A stretch of DNA of 64,000 bases from Nymphaea colorata (lineage: Eukaryota; Streptophyta; Magnoliopsida; Nymphaeales; Nymphaeaceae). Of the stretch, positions 1 to 9,434 are shown piece after piece. Each line of letters opens with the position of its first letter. Within the stretch, counting starts at the first letter, position 1. Under the pieces are notes generated by a model. It was not told where the DNA came from. It saw nothing but the letters and a program-made list of their open reading frames with translations, and did no database searches. The DNA lies in assembly GCF_008831285.2 (NCBI RefSeq), contig NC_045140.1, positions 25,066,131 through 25,130,130 of the forward strand, given 5' to 3'. Position numbers and translations under genes: made by a program.

Positions 1-295
1 TTCAAGTTACCAAATAAGAGCACTCACACTAAGTCAAACGGTTCTAGGTATACTAAAGCTGAGATTGGAAGCAAGCCAATGAAATTAAACACACTACATA
101 TACTGTGTGCGTACATGTGCATGTGTGTGTGCGTGCACATGTGAGAGAGAGAGAGAGACATAGAACTAAATTTAATGTATTATTATGCTCAATTTATTAC
201 ATGATGATACATAGCATCATAAGTAGGATTCGGTTAATGGGCACGAACATGGTTGACATAGTGAGAAGTAGTAATTGGTGGTTTGCTTAGGCAGT

Positions 296-555
296 CTAGA
301 TGAGCTCGACAATGAAAGAGTAGACTCGGTTCATGGACTCATGCTCCAAGACTCCAACCCCATCTACATAGTTGTACATGCATTGGGAGACCCTCGCAAT
401 GTTGAAAGCCACGTTCATGAAAGAACGAGAGAAGGCGGTCTGTTGCTGCTGCTGCTGCTGAGCCGAGAGCAACCTTGTTCAACCTCCTCCATGCATCCCT
501 TAGCAAGTTCCTTATGTGTTGTCGTGCTTGCTCCTCCACTACCTTTGCCTCGTTA
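296..555 (-). pseudogene. terpene synthase, last-exon remnant (frameshifted)
   Basis: Reading the minus strand from about 545, one frame gives VEEQARQHIRNLLRDAWRRL, like the helix near the C-terminus of plant terpene synthases that precedes the DAWK..NEE segment. After a GCA/CAG trinucleotide run the homology moves to another frame, which reads ARVSQCMYNYVDGVG and then VYSFIVELI before a stop at 296-298. ARVSQCMY.YGDG and RV.SLL.EPI are the usual end of class I plant terpene synthases. The frame change inside the repeat breaks the exon. The catalytic DDxxD exon and all upstream exons are not seen. Homology stops at 555, where an LTR begins, so the gene looks truncated at that junction. Family assignment rests on remembered motifs. 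Confidence 0.6.
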
Positions 556-706
556 TGTTAACGATAAGGTTGAAAGACCATCATTTTAGAAATATTTAAG
601 GAAAGAATCACAACAAGATCAATTTAAATTAATGATAAAGGAAAAAGAAAATCTTTCCACAAAAATCAGATTTAGTTTTTCATGTTTATCATTGCCAAGA
701 TTATAG
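556..706 (+). repeat. partial LTR copy, tandem to the 5' LTR
   Basis: This covers the first half of the LTR only, from TGTTAACGATAAG to CATTGCCAAGATTATAG, and is directly followed by the complete LTR. Its left edge coincides with the end of the terpene synthase homology. Confidence 0.75.
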
Positions 707-1003
707 TGTTAATGATAAGATTAAAAGACAATTTTCTAAAGACATTCAAGGAAAGAATCACGGCAAGATCAATCAAAATTAATGATAAAAGAAAAAGAAA
801 ATCTTTCCACAAAAATCAGATTTAGTTTCTCATGTTTATCATTGCCAAAATTTTAGGAACTTCAACTATTTAAACTCATTTTATGCATTGTGTTACCAAG
901 ACTCATGGTGGTCTTTCATGGTGAAAAACCATGCACGTTTAATGAAAAGAATCTTTTCATTACTGGTTTTTTATTTGTTTTGTTCCTTCTTTGTTTTTTT
1001 AAC
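707..1003 (+). repeat. 5' LTR of the TRIM-like element
   Basis: It begins TGTTAATGATAAG, contains a distinctive inverted CCATGGTG-like stretch (TTTCATGGTGAAAAACCATG) and ends immediately upstream of the PBS at 1005. The matching 3' copy lies at 1302-1546. Confidence 0.75.
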
Positions 1004-1004
1004 T

Positions 1005-1016
1005 TGGTATCAGAGC
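1005..1016 (+). other. primer-binding site (initiator tRNA-Met type)
   Basis: TGGTATCAGAGC is the exact complement of the plant initiator tRNA-Met 3' end used by many plant LTR elements. It sits two bases after the 5' LTR. Confidence 0.8.
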
Positions 1017-1301
1017 ATGATGCTTAACAAAAAAGAATGAAGCCCATAGGTGGCCTTCAGACAACCAAATACATCGCTGTTTTTTTTTCACCAAAGCGAA
1101 TACTCAATCTTGTGAAGAAAATCTTGAGGAATCAAACTTGGTTTTTTGAATTGCTGCCAAAGCATGATCTACCTTCACAAAAAACTTTATGAAGCACATT
1201 TGGGCTCATCGAATCACTGTCAAAGATATGGCATGATCACCTTTTACAAAGTTCTGCAGCAAACTTGGACTTTTAGATTCGTCGTCCAGTTTGAAGGAAG
1301 A

Positions 1302-1546
1302 TGTTAATGATAAGGCTGAAAGGCAATAATTCTAGAGAGATTCAAGGAAAGAACCCCAACAAGATCACTCAAAATTAATGATAAAGAAAAAAAATTTTTC
1401 TTTCCGCAAAAATAAGATTTGGTTTCCCATGTTTCTCGTTGCTAAGATTATAGGAACTTCAACCATTTAAGTGTGTTCTATGCATTGTGTAACCAAGGCT
1501 CATGGTGACCTTCCATGGTGAAAAACCATGCACGTTTAATGAAAAG
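1302..1546 (+). repeat. 3' LTR of the TRIM-like element (3' truncated)
   Basis: It matches the 5' LTR from TGTTAATGATAAG through CATGCACGTTTAATGAAAAG and is preceded by the purine tract GAAGGAAGA. The last part of the LTR, the T-rich end seen before the PBS, is missing. Confidence 0.75.
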
Positions 1547-2336
1547 ACATTAAACCCACATGTACAACCCACCATTTGAGACCGCTGTTCGGAAATTGCA
1601 TGCATTGAAAGTCACAGACTTGCTATTCACAAGCCATCATTTGTGACCATGCGTCTTACTGATCCATAATCTTGGAAGATGAGTAGATCAATGATTATGA
1701 AATAGTTAAGAAATAAAAACTGTAGTTTGGAAACCTAATGTCTCTTTATACAAAAACATAACAAGTACATTGCTGATTTCCTACAAACCTCAACTATCCA
1801 AAATCATGGAAAACTGTTCTCTAGGAAATAAGAAAGAGAAATAGATAACTACCTTATAAAAGATTAATCCACTGGATTTGTTGATGATAAAGAGACTGTA
1901 AATAGCAGCTATGAGCTTAACCAGAAAACAAATGGAAAGTCTATCAATTTATCAAGTCAACAATGTAAGAATTTTCATGCATGCCAAGAATCAAATAAAG
2001 TAGAAATGTCAAAGCACGTAGTAGAAGCAAGTCTAGCCACTCAAATTTTTCCATATTCACATAGCTGGTTGAGCTGACAGAGTGTAAATGGCACATAATT
2101 AATTCAATTTTTATAGGTGTTACTTTTCTGAACTGCAAACAACAACGATGCTCCCACCCAGGTCCCGTAGCGACCTTGAACCTTGTGGGAAGCTTAGGCT
2201 TTTCCGATATGACAAACCCCATTGAAAGTAGTCGTTTTCCTTAAATATGGCCACACCATGCTTAAGACAAAACATCGACAATCACATGAGACCAAGAATA
2301 GGCAGTTAATTAATAAATTTCAATATTTGTATAGAA
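1547..2336. other. non-coding spacer
   Basis: No gene is supported here. The only notable part is a segment near 2065-2150 shared with 13.3 kb. Confidence 0.6.
2065..2150 (+). repeat. dispersed repeat shared (inverted) with 13293-13376
   Basis: GAGTGTAAATGGCACATAAT and the flanking bases down to AACTGCAAACAACAACGATG match the reverse complement of 13293-13376 with a few mismatches. Two inverted copies about 11 kb apart indicate an old dispersed element. No ORF is obvious. Confidence 0.6.
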
Positions 2337-3049
2337 TCAGTCTTGGTAATTGTGGTTTCCTTGATGCCACCGATAGAGTGAGCAACTTCCAAACTCCCTT
2401 GTCCAACTATAGAGTGTAACCTTTGGAACTAATACCAGGGTATTGTTCCCTGGAAACAAACTGAGGTAGCTTTTTGGAAACGCTATAACAGGAAGTGTCT
2501 TCCCAGTCCCTGGAGAGTGTGAGATTATACAATCACCTGCCCTGCCAGATGTATGATCCATCTCTCCTATCTCAACCGATCCAGCAATATTTTTCCATAT
2601 AAACTCAAAAGCTTTCTTTTGATGGACAAGAAGCTTGCTTCTCATGTCTGGTATCAGGGAACAAAAAACTATAGATCTGACTGAATTATTAGTCATGTTT
2701 TTTAAGTTAAACTTCCCGGGCAGATCTTCATCTAATTCAGAAAGCCTGTTCATATTCCATCTTTACCAGTTAAGTCATCGCACAGATTTAAACATGAGTT
2801 CTGCAGCAAAGGACATTAAAGCAGTTTAGTTTAAATCAAATCGAGAACAAGATTAGGAGGAGTTAGTTTCATCAGATTGAGTTACTTACAAAAGGTGGTA
2901 AAGTATAGCCAATCTCCAGGTTTACAAACTTGCAAAGTTCACATATGATCCCAATTTCTTTATCTAGAACATATTTGTCTTTACAAGCTGGTATTGAACC
3001 CTCCCTTACAATATCCAAGAATTCTGTGCCCGACTCCTGGAATAGGAAA
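2337..3049 (-). pseudogene. CLASSY-type SNF2 helicase fragment
   Basis: Two exon-like pieces are seen on the minus strand. The first (about 3049-2890) ends at a GTAAGT donor and reads ...CKDKYVLDKEIGIICELCKV, like the Cys-rich CREG..LVLDEEIG..C..CG segment before the helicase domain of CLASSY/DRD1 proteins. The second (about 2758-2337) reads HQKKAFEFIWKNIAGS, then ISHSPGTGKTL (the P-loop of helicase motif I), then YLSLFPGNNTLVLVPKVTLY, which is motif Ia. These proteins recruit Pol IV for RNA-directed DNA methylation. The frame ends at 2337 shortly after motif Ia, and no DEAH box or helicase C domain follows. The two exons also do not join in phase at the splice sites I can see. A truncated pseudogene is most likely. 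Confidence 0.65.
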
Positions 3050-3239
3050 GCTGTGAAATGAAAGATTCCAAGAAAAAAAGAACAAAAAGAAGACAGTAAG
3101 CTTGGTATCAGAGATGGAGTACGGATTCAAAGAGAGTTTTATCTTGAGCTCAGGATAGCGACCATCTTTCCTTTTAAGAAAATGACACCAGAGATGCCCA
3201 TAAACTTTTCCGTCAGCCTGCTCATATCACTCTGCTGCC

Positions 3240-5424
3240 GATCACTGAAAACCCAAAGGCCTTAATCAATGTTTAGATACTCATAAAATTTTAACTGTCT
3301 TACTAAGTTAAAAAGATTGCTCTTTTTTTTTTTTTAATGCGATATCACTATCATATTGTTATAACCTGATGCTGAAAGCAACCCGTAAGATCTTCCCGAT
3401 TTTTGGTGAAACATTCTCCCAAAAAAAAAAAAAAAGCATAAAAAGAAAATAATAAGCAAATTAATCCTCGTATTTAGGAGTTATAGTTAAAAAACAGTGG
3501 TTTAAAAGATAGACTAGTCAATTTCAAGTATTAACCCGCAATTCACGTGTAATTTGATAAGTTGAAATAAACATAATCCTCCGGAGTTTAGAACAGTGAA
3601 GGGTAGAATCTTAGGTCATCTTAAGCATTTTTGGAAAAGAAATAGATACTTTTGAAAATTTATATTTTTCAATTTTCAATTTTTTGTCCTCATAGGCCTG
3701 GCTTTTCTATTTGACAGATTAAGGACATTTTGATTATTGCAAAATATAAATATATTTTGCGCAAAAGGTTTTTTTTTTAATATAAATTTTTGAGTTTTTG
3801 ATTTTGTCTTGGTGGGATTTTTTTTTTGTGAAAATTGTAAAAGAAAAACGATAGTAGATCAAAATTTTTGTGGTTTTCTTCGCCATTCCCTTCTCTTCTC
3901 ATAGTCATGGTAATTCATGATGGGCATTGGGTTGGGTATTCGATAAGCATTGAGTACTGGCCCAACCCAAGAGCGGGCTTAAAATTGGGCACCGAGACGG
4001 CTAAATAAGTTATTAGTCGGGCTGGATCAGGTCGGCGACACTCAGTCTAATAACTTATTTTTAAATTTTTTAATTAAATATAAATGTAATTATATGTATT
4101 ATTGTAATTAATTATATTTATATATTATACCATACTACCAAATATATTTTTATTTTAATTGGTCGGGCCAATTCTTAGGTTGGGCTTTGGTTGCGGTTCA
4201 GAGCCTGACTTTTTATCGGGCGAGGTAGGGTTGGGCCTATTCCCAGTCCTACATCGATGTGGGAAAAAAAATATTTATCTAAAAAATAGGATAAAATCTT
4301 GTAATTTTGCCAGCTGAATTAGACCCAGACATGTTGATACCAAATCCAAAATTCTTTGCCAGATCTAACTGGATCCATGCCCAACTTGAGGTAATGGTAG
4401 AAAATCCAGAATTTGGATTCAGATCGTGTTATAAACATGCTTCATATCTGGAGTTGTATTTTCTCTCTTTTGCATCAAAGGTTTGTTTATCTTAATAACA
4501 ATGCGAGTCAGATCTAGTTCTGAAATAAAAAGTTCATAATCATCTGCAGTTCCTTGGTTGGACCTCCCATATAGACGAAATCAAATCCCAATAAAATCTC
4601 AAGAAAATGAAAGAATTTTGGTTCAGTCCAAATCAGATGTTTCGAAATCTGCATGATGGGTCAGTTCAACACTCCCATGGCGCAGATAAAGAATTGCAGT
4701 ACTGTTATAAAATAGAGAAAACAAAAAGGGTTGGCTAATTCAGAAATGTAGTTGGATGAATTGTGAACAAAGTCAGAGTTAGCAGCTTCTTAGATGCAAA
4801 ATATTTCATTTATTTTTACGCAAAAATTAAGGGTGTGTTTGTTACTCCAGGATCTCAAATCCATGGGTCAAAGATCTAGCACCGGGATTTCATATTCATG
4901 AATCAGGGTTTTTTTGTGGTTACCTTTTCAGTTATTGTGGGGATCCACTGTTTGTTTAAACAACTGGTTCTACACACAAGAACTTCATATCCCCTCAAAC
5001 GCACCTTATATAACATGAGGAGCTGAAATCTTTCAGCCAACTTGAGCTTCATCCAATCATAGTAACTCGATACATTACATTGGGCGGGTGAGATTAAATA
5101 CACTATCGATGCAATGCATTAGACAGTATACTGTAAGAGGCTGGAGGATTTTTCCTTCCAAATTTTCGATGGAGAAACCTACAAATCCTATTCAAGATGT
5201 TTGAAAAGTGGGGGAATCTTAGTACTCTCTGTATAATGAATTCAAAAATTTTGGCATGAACTGTATTTGAATCGGGCCGATTGAAACGACACTGGTACAC
5301 AAATGCTGGTCCAGCTTTGAGATATAACAGCAATTAAAGTGCTTATACATATACTTGAATTTACTGAGGTATATATATATATATACCTCAGCTACCAGAT
5401 GTGAAATTTTTTTAATTGTGTGCA
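3240..5424. other. AT-rich intergenic DNA without recognised gene
   Basis: Long A/T runs, a GGGC-rich island near 3940-4240 resembling decayed transposon ends, and a short (TA)n tract near 5371-5384. ORFs here are short and show no recognisable motifs. Confidence 0.5.
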
Positions 5425-5708
5425 GGTTGATAAGAGTAGAAGTGCATATTGCAGTGACCTACAATTACATTATCAGACCAGAAATAGAAAAATATATACT
5501 ACATATGGATAAACTGGATGCGCTGTTTTAGGTTTTTCTCTTCCAAATGGTTGGATTATGTTCAGATTGTTCGCTGTAAGGGGAAACTAGCGCCAACAAA
5601 ATCAATTTGAATCTGCTAATTTGGGTTGAACGAGCAGAAAAATGATGCATTCACGATTGGGTTATATTGTACACTATTTATTAATTGTTCTTTTGATGAA
5701 CTGTGCAA
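5425..5708 (+). repeat. ~270-bp direct repeat, copy 1 (copy 2 at 24131-24400)
   Basis: From AAGTGCATATTGCAGTGACC to TTATTAATTGTTCTTTT this segment matches 24131-24400 in the same orientation with scattered substitutions and a 2-bp indel in the TATA tract. There is no conserved ORF, so it is probably part of an uncharacterised dispersed element. Confidence 0.75.
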
Positions 5709-6323
5709 CTGTAAGCAAAAACATTGAATGCGTTGGCGTAGCTAGTTCACGGTTTGCCATTGTTCAACCTTTTAAGCTTTCTAAACAAGCTTAGGTTTTC
5801 TGGACCTCTCTGAGGCCTTGATTAAGACTTGTTAATTGAGGAGGACAGATTTAATGCCAAAAGATACAAATTGGAGGTTTTTCCTACTCTTCCTTCTTTG
5901 TTGTCAAAATTGGTTCATTATAATTTGAATCGGCGACTAATCAATTTGGACGGATCTGAAGATCTTCCACCTGAACCAATGAATGCAGTTTCAACTTATT
6001 TCAGTGTCAGATGGTTTCAATCTTGGAAATCTATTTGAGAAGTAAATGGTAAGTCCTGTCAACTTATGCTTCACCATTTTTATTGTGGAGCCAAAGCTGT
6101 TTTGTTGTATGCTATTGCTCCATAAGGTTCAACCAACAATTTGAATTGGCTTATCCTGTTTAATTAAAAGTAGAAAGAAAAGTAGAACCGGATTTTAATG
6201 GAATAATGTTTTTTAGAATCTTTTTTGTCGCATGCAGTCTTATTCAACAAAGAAACCTCTATTGCTCCTCATGGCAAGCCATGAACCATGCTAGCTATCT
6301 TTCTGGAGAGGAACTGGATATTC

Positions 6324-6466
6324 TTATACTCTACCAAGAATAGGCTCCAAAGATGAGCAAAGTTTCTGTAAGCTATCCACCTTCAGAGCCTCCACTATCA
6401 CGAAGAATAAGCAACTGCTGAAGAGACCGGCCTAAAAAAAGGAAATTCCCACTACACTTAAATGGG
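6324..6466 (-). pseudogene. captured copy of CBP60 exon 2 and flanking intron
   Basis: The sequence from CCAAGAATAGGCTCCAAAG to ACACTTAAATGGG is nearly identical to 42712-42873, which holds exon 2 of the CBP60 gene in this window (minus strand, encoding [12 protein letters not shown]...) plus upstream intron. About 23 bp spanning the splice acceptor are missing from this copy, so it could not be spliced the same way. Its right end abuts the terminal inverted repeat of the element at 6467. This is a gene-fragment duplication, not a functional exon. Confidence 0.8.
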
Positions 6467-6499
6467 AAGTTCTTACGCAAGTATCATACTTTAATTAAC

Positions 6500-6966
6500 G
6501 GGCAGAGAAAAGGGGGGAGGGGAGACAGAGAGAGAGACCGACCTCCGGTGTGCCGCGTCCGTGAAGACCTCCCGACGGCAAGCTTTCTGGTGTCGATGAG
6601 CGAGAGACTCCGACACAGAGCGTCCGTGAAGACCTCCCGACGGCAAGCTTTCTGCAATAATAAGTGCCCCATTGTAGATTTTATAATTTGTCCGACTTCT
6701 CTCTCAATTCTTCAACTATGGTTTTTTGTGTTTCGATTTGCTCTCATTTTCATGTTTGAAGCTATTTGGTATTACGATGTGATCCTGATTCAAACATGAA
6801 AATGAGAGCAGATCGAAACACAAAAAACCATAGTTGAAGAATCGGACAAATTATAAAATCTACAATGGGGCACTTACTATTGCAGAAAGCTTGCCGTCGG
6901 GAGGTCTTCATGGACGCAGCACACCGGAGGTCGGTCTCTCTCTCTGTCTCCCCTCCCCCCTTTTCT
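6500..6966. repeat. large imperfect inverted repeat (hairpin)
   Basis: The left arm runs from the GGGGGGAGGGGAGACAGAGA stretch through the GACCTCCCGACGGCAAGC stretch to TTTTCATGTTTGAA near 6760. The right arm, from TTCAAACATGAAAATGAGAG near 6790 to CTCCCCTCCCCCCTTTTCT at 6966, is its reverse complement. The loop is only about 30 bp. The left arm has a tandem duplication of about 70 bp containing CGTCCGTGAAGACCTCCCG (6556 and 6625) that the right arm lacks. A transcript through this region would fold into a long double-stranded stem. Confidence 0.8.
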
Positions 6967-7240
6967 CTGCTTCCCTCGTTCTTGCGTCCCTTTTTTCTGT
7001 TTCGCTCTTCCCTTCTGTTCCTGATTCCATTGTGGCTGGCATTTGAAGGATCGGGTGGTTTTCACTTCCTTTGTTGGGTACACTGTAATCTTAAGATTGT
7101 CATATACACGAGGGTAGGATTATCTACTTTAGACGCTTTGGTTCTCCCTTTTGCTCTATTTCCCTCTTTTTCTCCATTGTTGGTTCCCCTCATTATAATA
7201 GTGAATGATGTTTTTCTCTTTGTTTATAAATAGAATAAAT

Positions 7241-7680
7241 TAAAGTATGATACTTGCGTAAGAACTTTACAATTTTAATGATAAATGAGCATCTAAGTTG
7301 TGCCCATTAAGTATGATACGTGCGTAAGAACTTCTTACAATTTTAATGATAAATGAGCATCTAAGTTGTGCCCATTAAGTATGATACTTGCGTAAGAACT
7401 TCTTACAATACAATTTTAATGATAAATGAGCATCTAAGTTGTGCCCATTAAGTATGATACTTGCGTAAGAACTTCTTACAATTTTAATGATAAATGAGCA
7501 TCTAAGTTGTGCCCATTAAGTATGATACTTGCGTAAGAACTTCTTACAATTTTAATGATAAATGAGCATCTAAGTTGTGCCCATTAAGTATGATACTCAC
7601 GTAAGAACTTCTTACAATTTTAATGATAAATGAGCAACTAAGTTGTGCCCGTTAATTAAAGTATGATACTTGCGTAAGAA
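7241..7680 (+). repeat. 68-bp tandem repeat array, six units plus a partial
   Basis: The unit starts AAGTATGATACTTGCGTAAG and ends GAGCATCTAAGTTGTGCCCATT. Units are nearly identical; one carries a 5-bp insertion (ACAAT) and one has CTCACG in place of CTTGCG. The last partial unit is itself the inner part of the right TIR, so the array appears to have grown by duplicating subterminal sequence. Confidence 0.85.
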
Positions 7681-7684
7681 CTTT

Positions 7685-7858
7685 CCAAGAAAGAGACCCA
7701 AGTCCTAGTAACCCTGCTAAGTGGTGGTTCAACATGGATTCTACATCTTGGAACCAAGCCAATTTTGGAGCAGCTGTGTGATAATGGAACCAACCGGCAA
7801 AAAGCATTAACGCTGCAAAGATCAATGCTCCAATTGCAGTACAATAAAGTTGTAATTG
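7685..7858 (-). pseudogene. psaA: plastid psaA fragment inserted in the nucleus (NUPT)
   Basis: Minus-strand translation gives [20 protein letters not shown], then [20 protein letters not shown], then [15 protein letters not shown], an unmistakable internal part of photosystem I P700 apoprotein A1. Only about 58 of some 750 residues are present. The homology ends at 7685, right beside the TIR of the neighbouring element. FHYHT in place of the usual FHYHK suggests a few substitutions since transfer. It is non-functional here. Confidence 0.9.
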
Positions 7859-7865
7859 TCGATAA

Positions 7866-8390
7866 ATATTTGAGCACCGACTTGGCCTTTTTTACATTTT
7901 GAGATTAACGTTTTAAAGATGAGCACCTGGAAAAAAATTTGATATTGAAATTTATGGGTCCCGGAATCGGAAAAGGATTCCATAACTGCTCGTGGAGAAA
8001 ACGTACAGCAAAGAGTAGCCCCTTCCGGCAAATAACGGAGAATAAAAATCATCTGAAGCTCTTCTGTCGTCCGTCCATCTATCTGGTTCGCACGAACGTT
8101 CAGGATGCGTGAAAGAACCGGATTTGGATGAGAACCTAAGCTCAACTCCTTTGATATTCGATCGTTCTAAATCCTCGATTACGTCCATTTTGAAGCCCCA
8201 TGAGAGAAGTGGTGATGAGAAGATCCGAATGCAAAAGTGGGCAGTTATAAACGTGTCAAGTTAGAGCCCTCTGAGTATGTCTTAACCCGACCAACCAGTT
8301 TTGTAGCCCCTCTTATTCTTTGGCTCCGATCTCTTAAATCTTGTTGGCTTGCCTTCACCCCTGCTAAACAATGTACTTCGTGAAATAATA
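7866..8390. other. unassigned segment between plastid fragment and gypsy remnant
   Basis: Moderate-GC sequence with two overlapping minus-strand ORFs of no recognisable family. It may be a degenerate internal part of the adjacent Ty3/gypsy element, or another organelle-derived piece. Confidence 0.3.
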
Positions 8391-8393
8391 GTG

Positions 8394-9434
8394 TCACAGA
8401 GTGAGGTGGTGAATCGAGCTTTTGGAGACTTATTTGAGGTGTTACGCAGAGAAAAGGCCCAATACATGGGTTCGATACTTGTCTTGGGCTGAGTGGTCCT
8501 ACAACGCCAGCCTACATTCCGGAACCGGCATGACAACATATGAAACACTTTATGGATATCCACCTCCAGCTATTCCCTGCTACGAAGGCAATACCGTTAG
8601 AGATGATGAGGTGGATTGCGCCTTGCACAACCGTGATGAGGTATTAGCAGCACTGAAACACAAAATCAAGAGGGCACAAGAAAGGACGAAGAAAGCACAT
8701 GACAAGGGCAGAAAGAACAAATGATTTGAAGTGGGAAATATGGTATGGTTGAAAAGGTTACCTATGAGACAAAAATCACTACTCGGACAATCATATTCTA
8801 AGCTTTTACACGGTATTACGGGCCTTATCATGTGTTGCAGAAGGTAGGCAGTCTATCACATAGCATTACCACTTACCGCAAGAGTGCACCCTGTTTTCAT
8901 GTTTCATGGCTTAAACCTCACCATGGCCCAGTTCCTGAGCATGAAGAGCCACTACCAGATTTGGCACAACGACCCTCCAAGATCTTGAACCATAGATGGG
9001 TCACGAGAGAGGGCAGATCCTGCCGGGAAGGAGTGGATAGTGGTACTTCGTGGGAGCCTTTTGATCAAATTGTCTTACCTTTTCCAGAGACACGAGCTTG
9101 GGGGCATGCTCGATCCAAGGAGGATAGATCTGATACGGGTCTACCTAGACCTCCTCCTAGAAGCATGTTTGAACACGGCGAGAGCAGTCGAGCCAGGGCT
9201 GAAGGATTGGAACTACAGGATGAGCAAGGCACTATGATAGCAGATGAGACTAAACCAGGACTTAGTGCAGAAGCAGTGGGTGGCGAGGGCGGAGATGCAA
9301 AGGCTCTAGGTCCGGATACATCCAGAGAAGACCAGCACTTGGGAGCAGATTCAACCAAGAACGGCCAAATTGAAAGTCTTAGCTCTGGTTTAGGACTAGT
9401 CCATCCTAGTGTCGGTCTTGATCTAAGACCTTAG
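8394..9434 (+). pseudogene. Ty3/gypsy polyprotein 3' remnant (integrase and chromodomain-like)
   Basis: SQSEVVNRAF matches the integrase SQTEVVNR motif. A +1 shift near 8420 leads to the next frame, which reads TYLRCYAEKRPNTWVRYLSW, AEWSYNASLHSGTGMTTYE and LYGYPPPAIPCYEGNT, typical of plant gypsy integrase ends. A TGA at 8722-8724 interrupts it. A later frame (8832-9434) reads CFHVSWLKPHHGP, then ILNHRWVTREGRS and WEPFDQIVLPFPETRAWGHA, a chromodomain-like tail as in chromoviruses. Protease, reverse transcriptase and RNase H are absent. With one frameshift and at least one stop, this is a dead copy. No host role is implied. Confidence 0.85.

Larger units (their letters stand above)
556..1546 (+). 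mobile_element. TRIM-like miniature LTR retroelement with an extra tandem LTR piece
   Basis: Three direct repeats start with TGTTAATGATAAG or TGTTAACGATAAG (556, 707 and 1302). The middle copy is full length, about 300 bp, and ends just before TGGTATCAGAGC (1005-1016), the standard primer-binding site complementary to initiator tRNA-Met. A purine tract, GAAGGAAGA (1293-1301), lies directly before the third copy. The internal region is only about 285 bp and has no coding potential. LTR, PBS, tiny interior, PPT, LTR is the layout of a terminal-repeat retrotransposon in miniature. The 3' LTR seems truncated near 1546, lacking about 55 bp present in the 5' LTR. The leftmost copy (556-706) is partial and may come from unequal recombination. 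Confidence 0.8.
6467..7683. mobile_element. non-autonomous TIR element with 38-bp perfect terminal inverted repeats
   Basis: The left end AAGTTCTTACGCAAGTATCA... (6467-6504) is the exact reverse complement of 7646-7683, a 38-bp perfect TIR. The outer bases GGGAAG (left) and CTTTCC (right) could extend it imperfectly. Inside are a large hairpin (about 6500-6966), a C/T-rich leader-like stretch and a 68-bp tandem array ending in the right TIR. There is no transposase ORF. I see no clear target-site duplication: the left flank is CBP60-derived and the right flank plastid psaA-derived. Long TIRs with internal tandem repeats are seen in Mutator-like and hAT elements, but the superfamily is not settled. 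Confidence 0.75.

Noticed and set aside
3100-3112. A second TGGTATCAGAG primer-binding-like site
   Set aside because: No LTR pair flanks it, and it lies next to the CLASSY fragment.
5829-6038. 69-codon plus-strand ORF containing RRLINLDGSEDLPPEPMNAV
   Set aside because: It looks protein-like but starts with TTG, matches no family I know and has no splice context; it may be a captured fragment, which I cannot support.
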